Shown here: in pieces, positions 9,496-17,040 of the stretch
How positions within the stretch are numbered: position 1 is the first letter of the stretch
Layout: every line of letters starts with the position of its first letter
IMG/VR virus record: IMGVR_UViG_3300009506_000091
Coordinates: 1 to 40,698 of that record
Direction: 5' to 3' (one strand)
Length of the DNA stretch: 40,698 bases
Source: a virus
The notes under the pieces: generated by a model
What the model saw: the letters and a program-made list of their open reading frames with translations, nothing else
The model's database searches: none
Told to the model about the DNA's origin: nothing
Translations under genes and position numbers: made by a program

Positions 9496-10859
9496 ATAAA
9501 CTAAGAGTACTTAATAATAACATTATACAACATAGTAATGTTACTATTATTGGAGAAATATATGAGTATCAACGTTTATTTCATGGGACTGTAACTGGTA
9601 CTTTCTCTATAGGAGAAACAGTTACTGGTGGAACTTCTGGACTATCTACAGGAGTTATTGAATTTGTAGGAGCGGACTTTATCGATATAGCTTTAGTAGA
9701 TGATGTTAATTTTTACTTACCAAATAATACAAACCCAGCTACAGAAACTATTACTACAGCTGGAGGATCAGCTACTACAACAGGTGGTTATAGAATTCCT
9801 ATTTATCACCCTGATTTTCCTCAGTCTAATTTTACTAATACAAATAGAAATACTATTGTTCCAGCTAAAGGTTATGAACAATTAAATGAACGTAATTTTA
9901 AAAAGCATAAAACAACAATAACAAATAATGGTATAGAACGTCAAATGATTCTTACTACTGCTAGCGCGTTATTTATAGTAGGTGAAACTATTACTGATGA
10001 TTCTGATTCTACTATTTCTGGAATTGTTACACAAGTAACTGGAACAGCACCTAATATAACTCTTCAATACTATTTAACAGGTACTAGTGCAAATGAATTT
10101 GATGGTACTACTGGTAGTTTTACAGGAGATATATCAGGAGCTACTGCTACTGCAGTTAATGCTACTAATATAATAGTTACTAGAGAAGCTGTATCTTGTA
10201 TAGCTATAGTTAATCATAATCTTACAAATACAGCTACTATAGAATTACATATTATTGATGAAACTGATACTGAAGTATATAATCCTATTATAACTAATCC
10301 TAATGTAGTACAATTTAATGCTGATAATAATTATGCTTTAGTGAATGGACAAAACTATTTAATTGAATCTGATAGGAAAGGTAAATTTAAAAATAACAAT
10401 ATATGGTTATTATATTTACCTGCGGAATATAATATTGCAACTATTGAACTTGATATTGTAGATACCAATAATACAGATAGTTATATTTATGTTGGAAATA
10501 TCTATGCGGGAACTTATTATGAAGTTGAAACTAATATGCAGTTTGGTTGGCAAATTGCTCCTACAGATTTAAGTAATACATTATATGCACTATCACCATA
10601 TTCTGTTGAACGTCCAATGTATAATACATTACAATTAAGTTTTGCAAATGTTAAATCTAATGAACGTAGTTATTGGAATGATTTATTTTATAGAAATGGT
10701 ATACATACAGATTTTATTATTAATTTATTTAATGATTCATTAGACTATAATGATGCCTTTTTTACATTTTATGGTAGATTTGCTACTAACTCTCTTCCTT
10801 TTAGTAATGATTATCAGGATAGGTTTAGTACACAACTATCATTTAGAGAGAGTATATAA
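9492..10859 (+). CDS. Tail structural protein with GETVTGGTSG-type repeats
   Basis: A 455-aa protein overlapping the preceding gene by 4 nt (ATGA). Near residues 30-65 it carries FSIGETVTGGTSGLSTGVIE, and a second related copy (IVGETITDDSDSTISGIVTQ) near 160-180; both match the repeat in the major tail protein. The C-terminal half (TLQLSFANVKSNERSYWNDL) is rich in aromatic and Asn residues and resembles tail-tip proteins. By order it corresponds to the gene after the tip protein in T5-like tails. It is the last gene before the strong terminator. The exact role is not recognised. Confidence 0.6.
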   Translation: MNKLRVLNNNIIQHSNVTIIGEIYEYQRLFHGTVTGTFSIGETVTGGTSGLSTGVIEFVGADFIDIALVDDVNFYLPNNTNPATETITTAGGSATTTGGYRIPIYHPDFPQSNFTNTNRNTIVPAKGYEQLNERNFKKHKTTITNNGIERQMILTTASALFIVGETITDDSDSTISGIVTQVTGTAPNITLQYYLTGTSANEFDGTTGSFTGDISGATATAVNATNIIVTREAVSCIAIVNHNLTNTATIELHIIDETDTEVYNPIITNPNVVQFNADNNYALVNGQNYLIESDRKGKFKNNNIWLLYLPAEYNIATIELDIVDTNNTDSYIYVGNIYAGTYYEVETNMQFGWQIAPTDLSNTLYALSPYSVERPMYNTLQLSFANVKSNERSYWNDLFYRNGIHTDFIINLFNDSLDYNDAFFTFYGRFATNSLPFSNDYQDRFSTQLSFRESI

Positions 10860-10875
10860 CTCTTTCCCTCGCACG

Positions 10876-10906
10876 AAAAAGCCCCGCCAATGAGCGGGGC
10901 TTTTTT
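10876..10906. terminator. Bidirectional intrinsic terminator between convergent operons
   Basis: GCCCCGC (10881-10887) and GCGGGGC (10894-10900) form a GC-rich 7-bp stem with a 6-nt loop. It is flanked by A5 on the left and T6 on the right, so it works on both strands, ending the tail operon and the leftward replication operon. Confidence 0.92.
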
Positions 10907-10952
10907 GTTTTATATAGTAGGTGGTGGTATATCAGGACCATTATGTTTACTA

Positions 10953-11534
10953 TTATACATGTTCATATGATGCATCACCGCATCCTCTATATTTAGCAGT
11001 AGTCTTAGAAAGACCTTCCATCATAGTAGTAGCTCCTACACTATTAGCTAAGAACGTATGTGTATTGGGTGCCTTCATACCCATAGCAGTACCCACTCTC
11101 ACAGCATCTTGATTAGCTGCTAAGAATATAAATTCAAATACTTCATCTACAGATTTTGTTTCAATAATAGTTTTAATTTGATAATTAGTATATTCTTTAC
11201 TGGCATTTTCTCCACCATCAGTAATAATAGCTACAAGTGTTCTATCTGCTAGTACATCAAATTTAGTATTTAATGTTTTACCAATAGCATCGTTAAGTGC
11301 TGTTAAGCCTCTTGGTACAAATGTATCTTTAGTTAAAGGTTGTACATCTTTAATATCAATTTCTTTATGTACAACTTCATAATAATCATCAAACTGTACA
11401 TAAGTTAATACAGCCTCTCCAGGTTCAGCTTGTTGTTCTCCTAGAAATCTATTGAAACTACCTATAATTTCATCTTGGATTGTATACATAGAACCAGAAC
11501 GATCCATAATAACAATAATATGTGTTAATTGCAT
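10953..11534 (-). CDS. von Willebrand factor A (vWA) domain protein
   Basis: A 193-aa protein consisting of one vWA fold. The MIDAS metal site is visible as DRSGSM (residues about 12-17), with the conserved Thr in RGLTALNDAIG and the Asp in IITDGGEN. The domain binds Mg2+ and partner proteins; stand-alone phage copies have no established role. The start is ATG 11534 because AAGGAGA lies 8 nt upstream; the frame is open further upstream but there overlaps the reductase gene. It is the last gene of the leftward operon, directly after ribonucleotide reductase, so co-expression is certain but functional coupling is not. Confidence 0.85.
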   Translation of the reverse strand: MQLTHIIVIMDRSGSMYTIQDEIIGSFNRFLGEQQAEPGEAVLTYVQFDDYYEVVHKEIDIKDVQPLTKDTFVPRGLTALNDAIGKTLNTKFDVLADRTLVAIITDGGENASKEYTNYQIKTIIETKSVDEVFEFIFLAANQDAVRVGTAMGMKAPNTHTFLANSVGATTMMEGLSKTTAKYRGCGDASYEHV

Positions 11535-11550
11535 AAATAAACTCTCCTTT

Positions 11551-13527
11551 TTAAATTTGACATGTATCTGAATCACAGAATTTTTCACCAACAGCTTCTG
11601 TAGCTGCATCATTAAGATTTAATGGTTTTAACTTACTTACTAATTCTTCATACTTCTCCTTAGTAATTGCTTCATAAGGCATTTGATTAAAAGCACCCAT
11701 ATCAAGTCTAGGTAAAAATGAAACTGATTTAAGTTGGTACTGATAATATGCTAATGCATTTTCAATTTGATGGCCTTCTGTTTTAGGATCAAATGTAATA
11801 GTACAACTTACTTGATTATCTGCCCAATACTTTTGAGCAAGTGCTACTATTGCTAATTGTTCCCACATACTAACTTCGTGTTCAGCTCTAACACCTTCCC
11901 CGGCAAATACTGGAAATTCGATAACTACTGATGTATCTTCTTGATGCTCTTTTGGTTCAATATAATATCCAGCAGCAAATAATTTAGGTACTAAATCACT
12001 ATCTTTATTTAAGATAACCCTACGGATATAATACCTAGCAATAGGATGATGAATCCCTGGAGTAGCTCCTGCCAGTAATGAAACAGAACCACTCGGTTTA
12101 ATACTTGTTTTTTTAATAGACTCAGGAATACACAACCAATCAGAATATATCTTATCATAATGTTTGATAGTTTCATAACCATTCTCCATACTTTCTTTTA
12201 ATAATGATACACTATGTTCTGCAATATACTGAGCTATACCTGTTATACTTGTTCCTATTCTTCTATTTCTAAGCATAACTCTATTAGTCATAGGCCAATG
12301 GGTTTTAATAAGTGTTACTGATTTAGCATATAAATACGCAAATTTAAGAGTTCTTAAATAATCCTCAATGGAATCAGCTCTATTAATAAAAGTTTCTACT
12401 AAACAACATAATTCATATGATTCTAAAGTTTGTTCGGAACACGGATTTGTACCATCTGCACGATGGTCACGCCAACTAATTTCATCTTCTCGCATCCTAT
12501 CATACTTTTGGGCATTTTCTAGCCAGAAGTAACCAGGTTCACCATTAATACGTGTTCTCTCTGCTACATCATTATAATCTTGACCAACTTCTGCTAGTAA
12601 CGAATTATTACTGGCCCATCCAAAAGATGCTCTTTGTGGGTTTACCTCGTAATTTTTAAGATCAAGATATTCTTCCGTATTAGGCCCCAATACAATTTCA
12701 GCAGTACGTCTTACGTTACCTGCTACAACACAACAACCAATTTGATTCATAATATCTACAATAGCAGTGGATGTTATTGGTTCATCAATTAGTGGTACTA
12801 ATGTATCTATAATATCTTCATGTAATTTTTTAAGTGGAGCTGGCCCACTAGCTGTACCACCAAAACCTCTAATTGGTGCACCTTTTTTTCTAATTAAAGA
12901 ATAATCAAATTTTGGAAAAGGATAACCATAAAAGAAAGATTCTAATAATCTTTCTACTGATGCTACCCATCCTTCTCTACTATCTTCAATTATAAAATCT
13001 TCCATATGGTCATAATCAGGCGCAGTAACCTCAATTAGACCTTTACCCTTAACATCAAAACCAACACCAACACCTAGCATTGACATATCCATTAAGAAGA
13101 TAAAAGGAGTAATAGCATTGATATCCATATCCTTAGTAGACACAAATGCGCAATTATTAAGAGCAGCGCCACCACGCTCATTTACATAGTCTGTTCCCAT
13201 AACAAATAAACCACGACCAGGTGGTAAAAATTTCATATTAAACATTCTATCATACATTTCTTGAGCACTAAGTTGAGCTTTTTGCATACTCCAACCTAAT
13301 TGTGTACTTTCAATATGATTTTGTTGAGCCTGATAGCATCCATTTACTACACGTTCAACTGTTTCATACCATTCTTCTTGCTTTCCATTTTCTTTTAAAC
13401 GTGCATAGGTACGTTTATAAACAAGTTCACCTAGTCCATCAAATCCAAAAGGTGGAATTTTACTTTTATAAGAATTTACAAAATTCTTATTTAGTTTGAA
13501 TATTTGTACCTGAGCTTCCAAAACCAT
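11551..13527 (-). CDS. Class II (adenosylcobalamin-dependent) ribonucleoside-triphosphate reductase
   Basis: Reduces ribonucleotides to deoxyribonucleotides for phage DNA synthesis without oxygen or a separate radical subunit, using coenzyme B12. The 658 residues show RTYAR near 39-43, the first active-site Cys in LNNCAFVST (C126), NPCSEQ with the thiyl-radical Cys candidate C363, its partner C374 eleven residues later (the spacing of C408/C419 in the Lactobacillus enzyme), and a C-terminal redox pair CDSDTC (C651, C656). The Lactobacillus monomeric enzyme is about 739 aa, so this is a compact version. Start ATG 13527 has GAGGAG upstream and lies inside the dUTPase gene (41-bp overlap in another frame). 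Confidence 0.92.
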   Translation of the reverse strand: MVLEAQVQIFKLNKNFVNSYKSKIPPFGFDGLGELVYKRTYARLKENGKQEEWYETVERVVNGCYQAQQNHIESTQLGWSMQKAQLSAQEMYDRMFNMKFLPPGRGLFVMGTDYVNERGGAALNNCAFVSTKDMDINAITPFIFLMDMSMLGVGVGFDVKGKGLIEVTAPDYDHMEDFIIEDSREGWVASVERLLESFFYGYPFPKFDYSLIRKKGAPIRGFGGTASGPAPLKKLHEDIIDTLVPLIDEPITSTAIVDIMNQIGCCVVAGNVRRTAEIVLGPNTEEYLDLKNYEVNPQRASFGWASNNSLLAEVGQDYNDVAERTRINGEPGYFWLENAQKYDRMREDEISWRDHRADGTNPCSEQTLESYELCCLVETFINRADSIEDYLRTLKFAYLYAKSVTLIKTHWPMTNRVMLRNRRIGTSITGIAQYIAEHSVSLLKESMENGYETIKHYDKIYSDWLCIPESIKKTSIKPSGSVSLLAGATPGIHHPIARYYIRRVILNKDSDLVPKLFAAGYYIEPKEHQEDTSVVIEFPVFAGEGVRAEHEVSMWEQLAIVALAQKYWADNQVSCTITFDPKTEGHQIENALAYYQYQLKSVSFLPRLDMGAFNQMPYEAITKEKYEELVSKLKPLNLNDAATEAVGEKFCDSDTCQI

Positions 13528-13975
13528 TATCTCCTCTATCAGTATTGCTTAATTCATCTACTTCTTTCCAGAATCCTAATTTATATTGTTCTGGTTTAAT
13601 TTGCGCTATTCTATCACCTTTATGTATCTCAAAAATATTAGGACTAGTATTGATTAAAATTACTTTTAATTCACCCCTATAACCATTATCTATTGTACCA
13701 GGACTATTACCGACTATAATACCTTTATTTATAACTAGACCTGATCGTGGACGTACTTGTAATTCATATCCTACTGGTAATTCAAAAGCTAATCCTGTTG
13801 GGACTAATATTCTATCAAATGGATATAAAACTATATCTTCTAAGGCACAAATATCCGCACAAACATCACCATCATGTGCATAAACTGGAAGTGTAGCGTC
13901 TTTATGTAACTTTTTTACTTTTATAGTTATATACTCAACATATTGTTTATCTACTAAACTACTTCTATCAATCAT
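13487..13975 (-). CDS. dut: dUTP diphosphatase (dUTPase)
   Basis: Hydrolyses dUTP to dUMP and pyrophosphate, keeping uracil out of phage DNA and feeding dTMP synthesis. All five trimeric dUTPase motifs are visible in 162 aa: I AHDGDVCADI, II PRSGL, III GTIDNGYRGEL, IV GDRIAQ, and V RGDNGFGSSG at the C-terminus. Motif I has AHDGDVCAD where many enzymes have AGYDL, a known kind of variation. The start overlaps the flap endonuclease stop, with AAGAGG upstream. The end overlaps the reductase start, so the two dNTP-pool enzymes are translationally coupled. T5 also carries a dut gene next to D15. Confidence 0.95.
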   Translation of the reverse strand: MIDRSSLVDKQYVEYITIKVKKLHKDATLPVYAHDGDVCADICALEDIVLYPFDRILVPTGLAFELPVGYELQVRPRSGLVINKGIIVGNSPGTIDNGYRGELKVILINTSPNIFEIHKGDRIAQIKPEQYKLGFWKEVDELSNTDRGDNGFGSSGTNIQTK

Positions 13976-14780
13976 TAAAAGTACCTCTTATAGTAGCTAA
14001 TTGTTTATTAGATAATCTAGCTTTAGATAAATCAATAAGTTGCTCATTTAATTTTAGTTGTTCTATATTATCTAATATACGTTGATCAATTATACCTTTC
14101 TTAGCTTTACTTTTAACTTTTTCAATAATTTCATCTATTGTATCGCCTAGTTTTGCATACTTTAATGATCTTGCAGTATCTTTTTTAGGTTCTCCAAGAC
14201 CTGTAATACCTTGAATATTATCTGATGTATCACCACTTAAAATTAAAGCTAGTAAGTATTCCTCTGGGGAACAATTTAATGTTTCAAATAGCCAAAGATT
14301 ATCCCTTTCTTCATTATGATATGGCGAAAATATAATAACGTCATTATTTAGTAATTGAAATAAATCTTTATCAGAACTTACTATATATGTTTTATTATAG
14401 TTATAAGAATAATCTTGAACAAGTTGATAGATAATATCATCTGCTTCTACTCCGTATTCTTTAATAACTGTAACTCCAGCTTCAATTAACGCTTCTTGTG
14501 CGAGTTTTAGATTTTCAAAGAATATTTCTCTTTGTGCTTTTTGTTCTGGATCATCTGTTCCTCTATTTCCTTTATAATCTGGAAGTAAAGACATACGATA
14601 TTCTGATTTACCATAATCAAAACAAACAACAATTTTATCCGCTGCAAAACTGCCGGCAAAACTTAATGCAGTCATAGGATATGCTTCAGCTAAAGCTGTA
14701 GGTCTACTAAACCATCTATAAGCTAAACTATTACCGTCTATCAATAATAGATTTCCTGTCTTACGTTGAAAATTTCCCAT
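13968..14780 (-). CDS. 5'-3' exonuclease / flap endonuclease (T5 D15-like)
   Basis: A 270-aa FEN-family nuclease that removes 5' flaps and RNA primers. Metal-binding acidic motifs appear in order: LLLIDGNSLAYRWF at the N-terminus, CFDYGKSEYR with LLPDYKGNR, EADDIIYQL, SSDKDLFQLL, and the helix-3-turn region GDTSDNIQGITGLGEPK. The host enzyme fuses this activity to polymerase I; here it is separate, as in T5, and the split polymerase upstream lacks it. ATG 14780 is preferred because AAGAGGA lies 6 nt upstream; an in-frame TTG at 14798 lies before that site and inside the preceding gene. Confidence 0.93.
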   Translation of the reverse strand: MGNFQRKTGNLLLIDGNSLAYRWFSRPTALAEAYPMTALSFAGSFAADKIVVCFDYGKSEYRMSLLPDYKGNRGTDDPEQKAQREIFFENLKLAQEALIEAGVTVIKEYGVEADDIIYQLVQDYSYNYNKTYIVSSDKDLFQLLNNDVIIFSPYHNEERDNLWLFETLNCSPEEYLLALILSGDTSDNIQGITGLGEPKKDTARSLKYAKLGDTIDEIIEKVKSKAKKGIIDQRILDNIEQLKLNEQLIDLSKARLSNKQLATIRGTFND

Positions 14781-15124
14781 TAAATTCCTCTTAACCAATT
14801 ATCAGTTTCTTGTTGTAATTGTCCTATCATAATGGTTTCTTTAGTTATTTCTTTTTCAGTTTCTGTTGGTGATATACTACTAGGTAGTAGATTATATAAT
14901 ATATTTTCAAAAAGTTTTATTTGTGATACAAAATCTTTTGCAGTACTATTACTAAATAATTCTGCTTTTGTAGTTGTTGCATATCTAATACCACCATACG
15001 TACAAATAACATCAGCAATAGAACCACATATCCGTACTTGTACACACATAGCTTTGTAATAACCAACCATAGTAGTTACTATTACATTATTTTCATAACT
15101 ATAATTGATAGAGGTAACAACCAT
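14780..15124 (-). CDS. Unknown 114-aa phage protein with C-terminal LQxETDNWL motif
   Basis: No family is recognised. The protein has an N-terminal part rich in Val/Ile/Tyr that looks like beta strands, then a helical C-terminal half. Its last 13 residues, QLQQETDNWLRGI, nearly repeat the end of the 59-aa protein encoded two genes upstream (LQDETDNWLADAI). The start overlaps the previous stop (TAATG), and its stop overlaps the flap endonuclease start, so it is tightly coupled into the operon. Confidence 0.7.
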   Translation of the reverse strand: MVVTSINYSYENNVIVTTMVGYYKAMCVQVRICGSIADVICTYGGIRYATTTKAELFSNSTAKDFVSQIKLFENILYNLLPSSISPTETEKEITKETIMIGQLQQETDNWLRGI

Positions 15125-15555
15125 TAGTTTATACCCTTTATAAACTCATCCAATTCTTCTTGTAGCATTTCTCTAAGTGTTAATTCACGTTTATGTTTCT
15201 GCGTAATGTCATTATATACGGTATTTATAGCAGGCATATTATATAGAGCAGTATCTGATACTATAGTTCCTGGATTTTCAAACACTGCTCTATTAGTATA
15301 GATATATGCTTTTTCTTTTAGTTCACGAGCTAATTTAGTTAAGGTATTGATTACTACTCCAATATCATTAATACCGTATAACATACTTTCTGGTATAATA
15401 TAACTTACTTTTAAGTGTGCTCGTCTATCTTCTAATATTATTGTAATACCACTACGTATAGGATCCCTATATGCATGCGCATCTAAATCCATAAATCTAA
15501 ATGTATCACCTGATGCAATAGTGTTTCTTAAATTATGTATAAAATCATATGGCAT
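15124..15555 (-). CDS. Unknown 143-aa phage protein
   Basis: No family is recognised. The N-terminal half contains alternating charged and hydrophobic residues (RSGITIILEDRRAHLKVSYI) suggesting a beta sheet; the C-terminus is helical and ends LREMLQEELDEFIKGIN. That end is a looser version of the LQxETDNWL tail found in both neighbours. It overlaps the upstream gene by 11 nt and the downstream start by one base. A strong Shine-Dalgarno is absent, consistent with translational coupling. Confidence 0.7.
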   Translation of the reverse strand: MPYDFIHNLRNTIASGDTFRFMDLDAHAYRDPIRSGITIILEDRRAHLKVSYIIPESMLYGINDIGVVINTLTKLARELKEKAYIYTNRAVFENPGTIVSDTALYNMPAINTVYNDITQKHKRELTLREMLQEELDEFIKGIN

Positions 15556-15724
15556 CTGCTAACCAATTATCAGTTTCATCTTGTAATATTTCTATTGCTG
15601 TTTTTTCTCGTTTAGGTTGCGGTTGTGTATAATAACTATCCCATGTTACGTAGGGGTTAATATTATAAATTGTGGCTGTGGCTGTTACACCGGCACTCCA
15701 TACGTAAGAATTTACATTAACCAT
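15545..15724 (-). CDS. Small 59-aa protein with C-terminal LQDETDNWL motif
   Basis: ATG 15724 overlaps the stop of the coiled-coil gene upstream (TAATGG), and the TGA at 15545 overlaps the next start. The protein begins MVNVNSYVWSAG and is rich in Thr, Tyr and Pro, ending with EILQDETDNWLADAI. It closes an otherwise uncoded 170-bp gap in a gapless operon, and the shared C-terminal motif with the 114-aa protein supports that it is expressed. Function unknown. Confidence 0.65.
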   Translation of the reverse strand: MVNVNSYVWSAGVTATATIYNINPYVTWDSYYTQPQPKREKTAIEILQDETDNWLADAI

Positions 15725-16218
15725 TACTCTTTAGACTTAATATGCAAACGGGCATTAACATCTGGAAGTTTACCCATAATCTCACCATACATCTTCTGCA
15801 TACTAGCAAGTTGCTCTTTAAGAGCTTTTTCCATTTTATCCTGATATTCAGCCTTTACAGTAGCAATTTTATCATTACACATATCTTTAACGGCAGAAAT
15901 AGCATTATTCTTTTCTGCTTCCATTTCCATCTTTTTACGATCAAGTTCAAGCTGATTACGCTCTTCCTTCATCTTAATCATGTGCTTGATGTCTTCTTCT
16001 TCAATTTTCTTTTGAAGTTTAACATCTTCAAGTTGCTCATTAAGCTTACTGATTTCACCCTTTAATCTACTTTTTTCTTTTTCAGCTTCAGATTTTAGTG
16101 ATTGAGAAATTTTATGCAAAGCTTCTTCTGCATCATTTCTAGCTTTTATCAATGTAGAAATCTGTTCTTGCAATTCAACTTCTTTATTTACATCGTTCTT
16201 TTTTCCAAATAATCCCAT
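15724..16218 (-). CDS. Coiled-coil protein of unknown function (MGLFGKK N-terminus)
   Basis: A 164-aa protein almost entirely Lys/Glu/Gln-rich with heptad-like hydrophobic spacing from about residue 15 to 145, so a long coiled coil. The N-terminus MGLFGKKND is short, hydrophobic and basic, which could touch membrane or a partner. Start ATG 16218 has AGGAGA 8 nt upstream; the open frame extends 13 codons further but lacks such a site. It sits between a PD-(D/E)XK-like nuclease gene and three small unknown genes. A structural or scaffolding role is possible but not shown. Confidence 0.75.
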   Translation of the reverse strand: MGLFGKKNDVNKEVELQEQISTLIKARNDAEEALHKISQSLKSEAEKEKSRLKGEISKLNEQLEDVKLQKKIEEEDIKHMIKMKEERNQLELDRKKMEMEAEKNNAISAVKDMCNDKIATVKAEYQDKMEKALKEQLASMQKMYGEIMGKLPDVNARLHIKSKE

Positions 16219-16238
16219 AATCGTATCTCCTATTTTAT

Positions 16239-16742
16239 TTAAAATTCTTTTAACCAATCGTCTAACAACATTAATTGATATGTGTGTGAGTCTGTACAGA
16301 AAAATACTAAATTTTTACCAGGCATTAGCATATCTGATGGATCTCTTTCTATTATGCACATATTTTTACCTCTATTTTCAGCAAAAATAAGACATCCTAT
16401 TTTATCACCTTTTTGTTCTTCTAATTTTTCTAACCATTTTGTAATATTACATGATTTTGCTTTTTGTGGGAAATGATATAAATTTACTTTTTCATATTTT
16501 TTTAATTCAAAGAAGTAAGGCCATTCATTATTATCCGTGCATATTAAATCCCCCTGTAACCCTTGAATAGCATTAATTGTCCCAAATGCCCCTGATCCCG
16601 GAGTACGTTTAAAAGTGTAACCAATAGATTCTGATAAAATCTTAGCAATCTTTCTTTCATAATCTGCTCCTTTTTTTCTACTATCAACCACTGGCATACT
16701 CCATAAATTTATTGGTGGAAATTTTAAATCTGGCCATTCCAT
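16239..16742 (-). CDS. PD-(D/E)XK nuclease-like protein (Holliday-junction-resolvase-like)
   Basis: The 167 residues contain an order of motifs seen in PD-(D/E)XK enzymes: KGADYERKIAKIL with the helix-1 Glu, GYTFKRTPGSG, QGDLIC with the catalytic Asp, and FFELKKYEKVN with E-x-K. Archaeal-type resolvases and phage recombination nucleases share this layout. It would cut branched DNA near SbcCD and the flap endonuclease. The start is uncertain: a near-perfect promoter lies so close that transcripts from it would begin at about codon 2, so the functional start for that transcript may be Met16 (ATG 16697), while upstream read-through could use ATG 16742. Confidence 0.7.
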   Translation of the reverse strand: MEWPDLKFPPINLWSMPVVDSRKKGADYERKIAKILSESIGYTFKRTPGSGAFGTINAIQGLQGDLICTDNNEWPYFFELKKYEKVNLYHFPQKAKSCNITKWLEKLEEQKGDKIGCLIFAENRGKNMCIIERDPSDMLMPGKNLVFFCTDSHTYQLMLLDDWLKEF

Positions 16743-16744
16743 AT

Positions 16745-16773
16745 ATTATATCATTTTTATTTATAAATGTCAA
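16745..16773 (-). promoter_or_regulatory. Consensus sigma70-like promoter
   Basis: TTGACA (16768-16773), a 17-bp spacer ending in ATGA, and TATAAT (16745-16750). Both hexamers are perfect consensus. It lies in the only clear gap of the lower operon and could boost the nuclease, FEN, dut and reductase genes. Confidence 0.8.
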
Positions 16774-16791
16774 TTAAAATTATATATTTTA

Positions 16792-17040
16792 TTAACAGCG
16801 TTTAGCTGTTATTTCTCCAGTCTTATGTATTAAAATATCATAGTTAGGAATTGCTGAATAAGCTGAACAAGATTCAAATAATTCTTTTGACATAGCTGTA
16901 TATTCAAATCTATTATCTGCTATTTTAAAACTACAGTCTAGCACAATAAGTTTAGACATTAATCTACGAATAGTTTTAGGACTACTATTTATTGCATCTA
17001 ATGTTACATAAAATTTTCCTAAATGTCTATTTTTAAGCAT
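16792..17040 (-). CDS. Small unknown protein after SbcC
   Basis: An 82-aa basic N-terminus/neutral C-terminus protein starting MLKNRHLGKFYVTLDAIN. ATG 17040 overlaps the last codons of the SbcC gene in another frame; an in-frame TTG six bases earlier is less likely. The segment SSPKTIRRLMSKLIVLDCSF could be a winged-helix-like or KOW-like region, but this is only an impression. It is the last gene before the internal promoter at 16.77 kb. Function not recognised. Confidence 0.65.
   Translation of the reverse strand: MLKNRHLGKFYVTLDAINSSPKTIRRLMSKLIVLDCSFKIADNRFEYTAMSKELFESCSAYSAIPNYDILIHKTGEITAKRC

Noticed and set aside
15742-16065. A 107-aa plus-strand ORF opposite the coiled-coil gene
   Set aside because: It is the antisense of a Lys/Glu-rich coiled coil (Phe/Leu-rich shadow), with no plus-strand promoter or ribosome binding site in a leftward operon.
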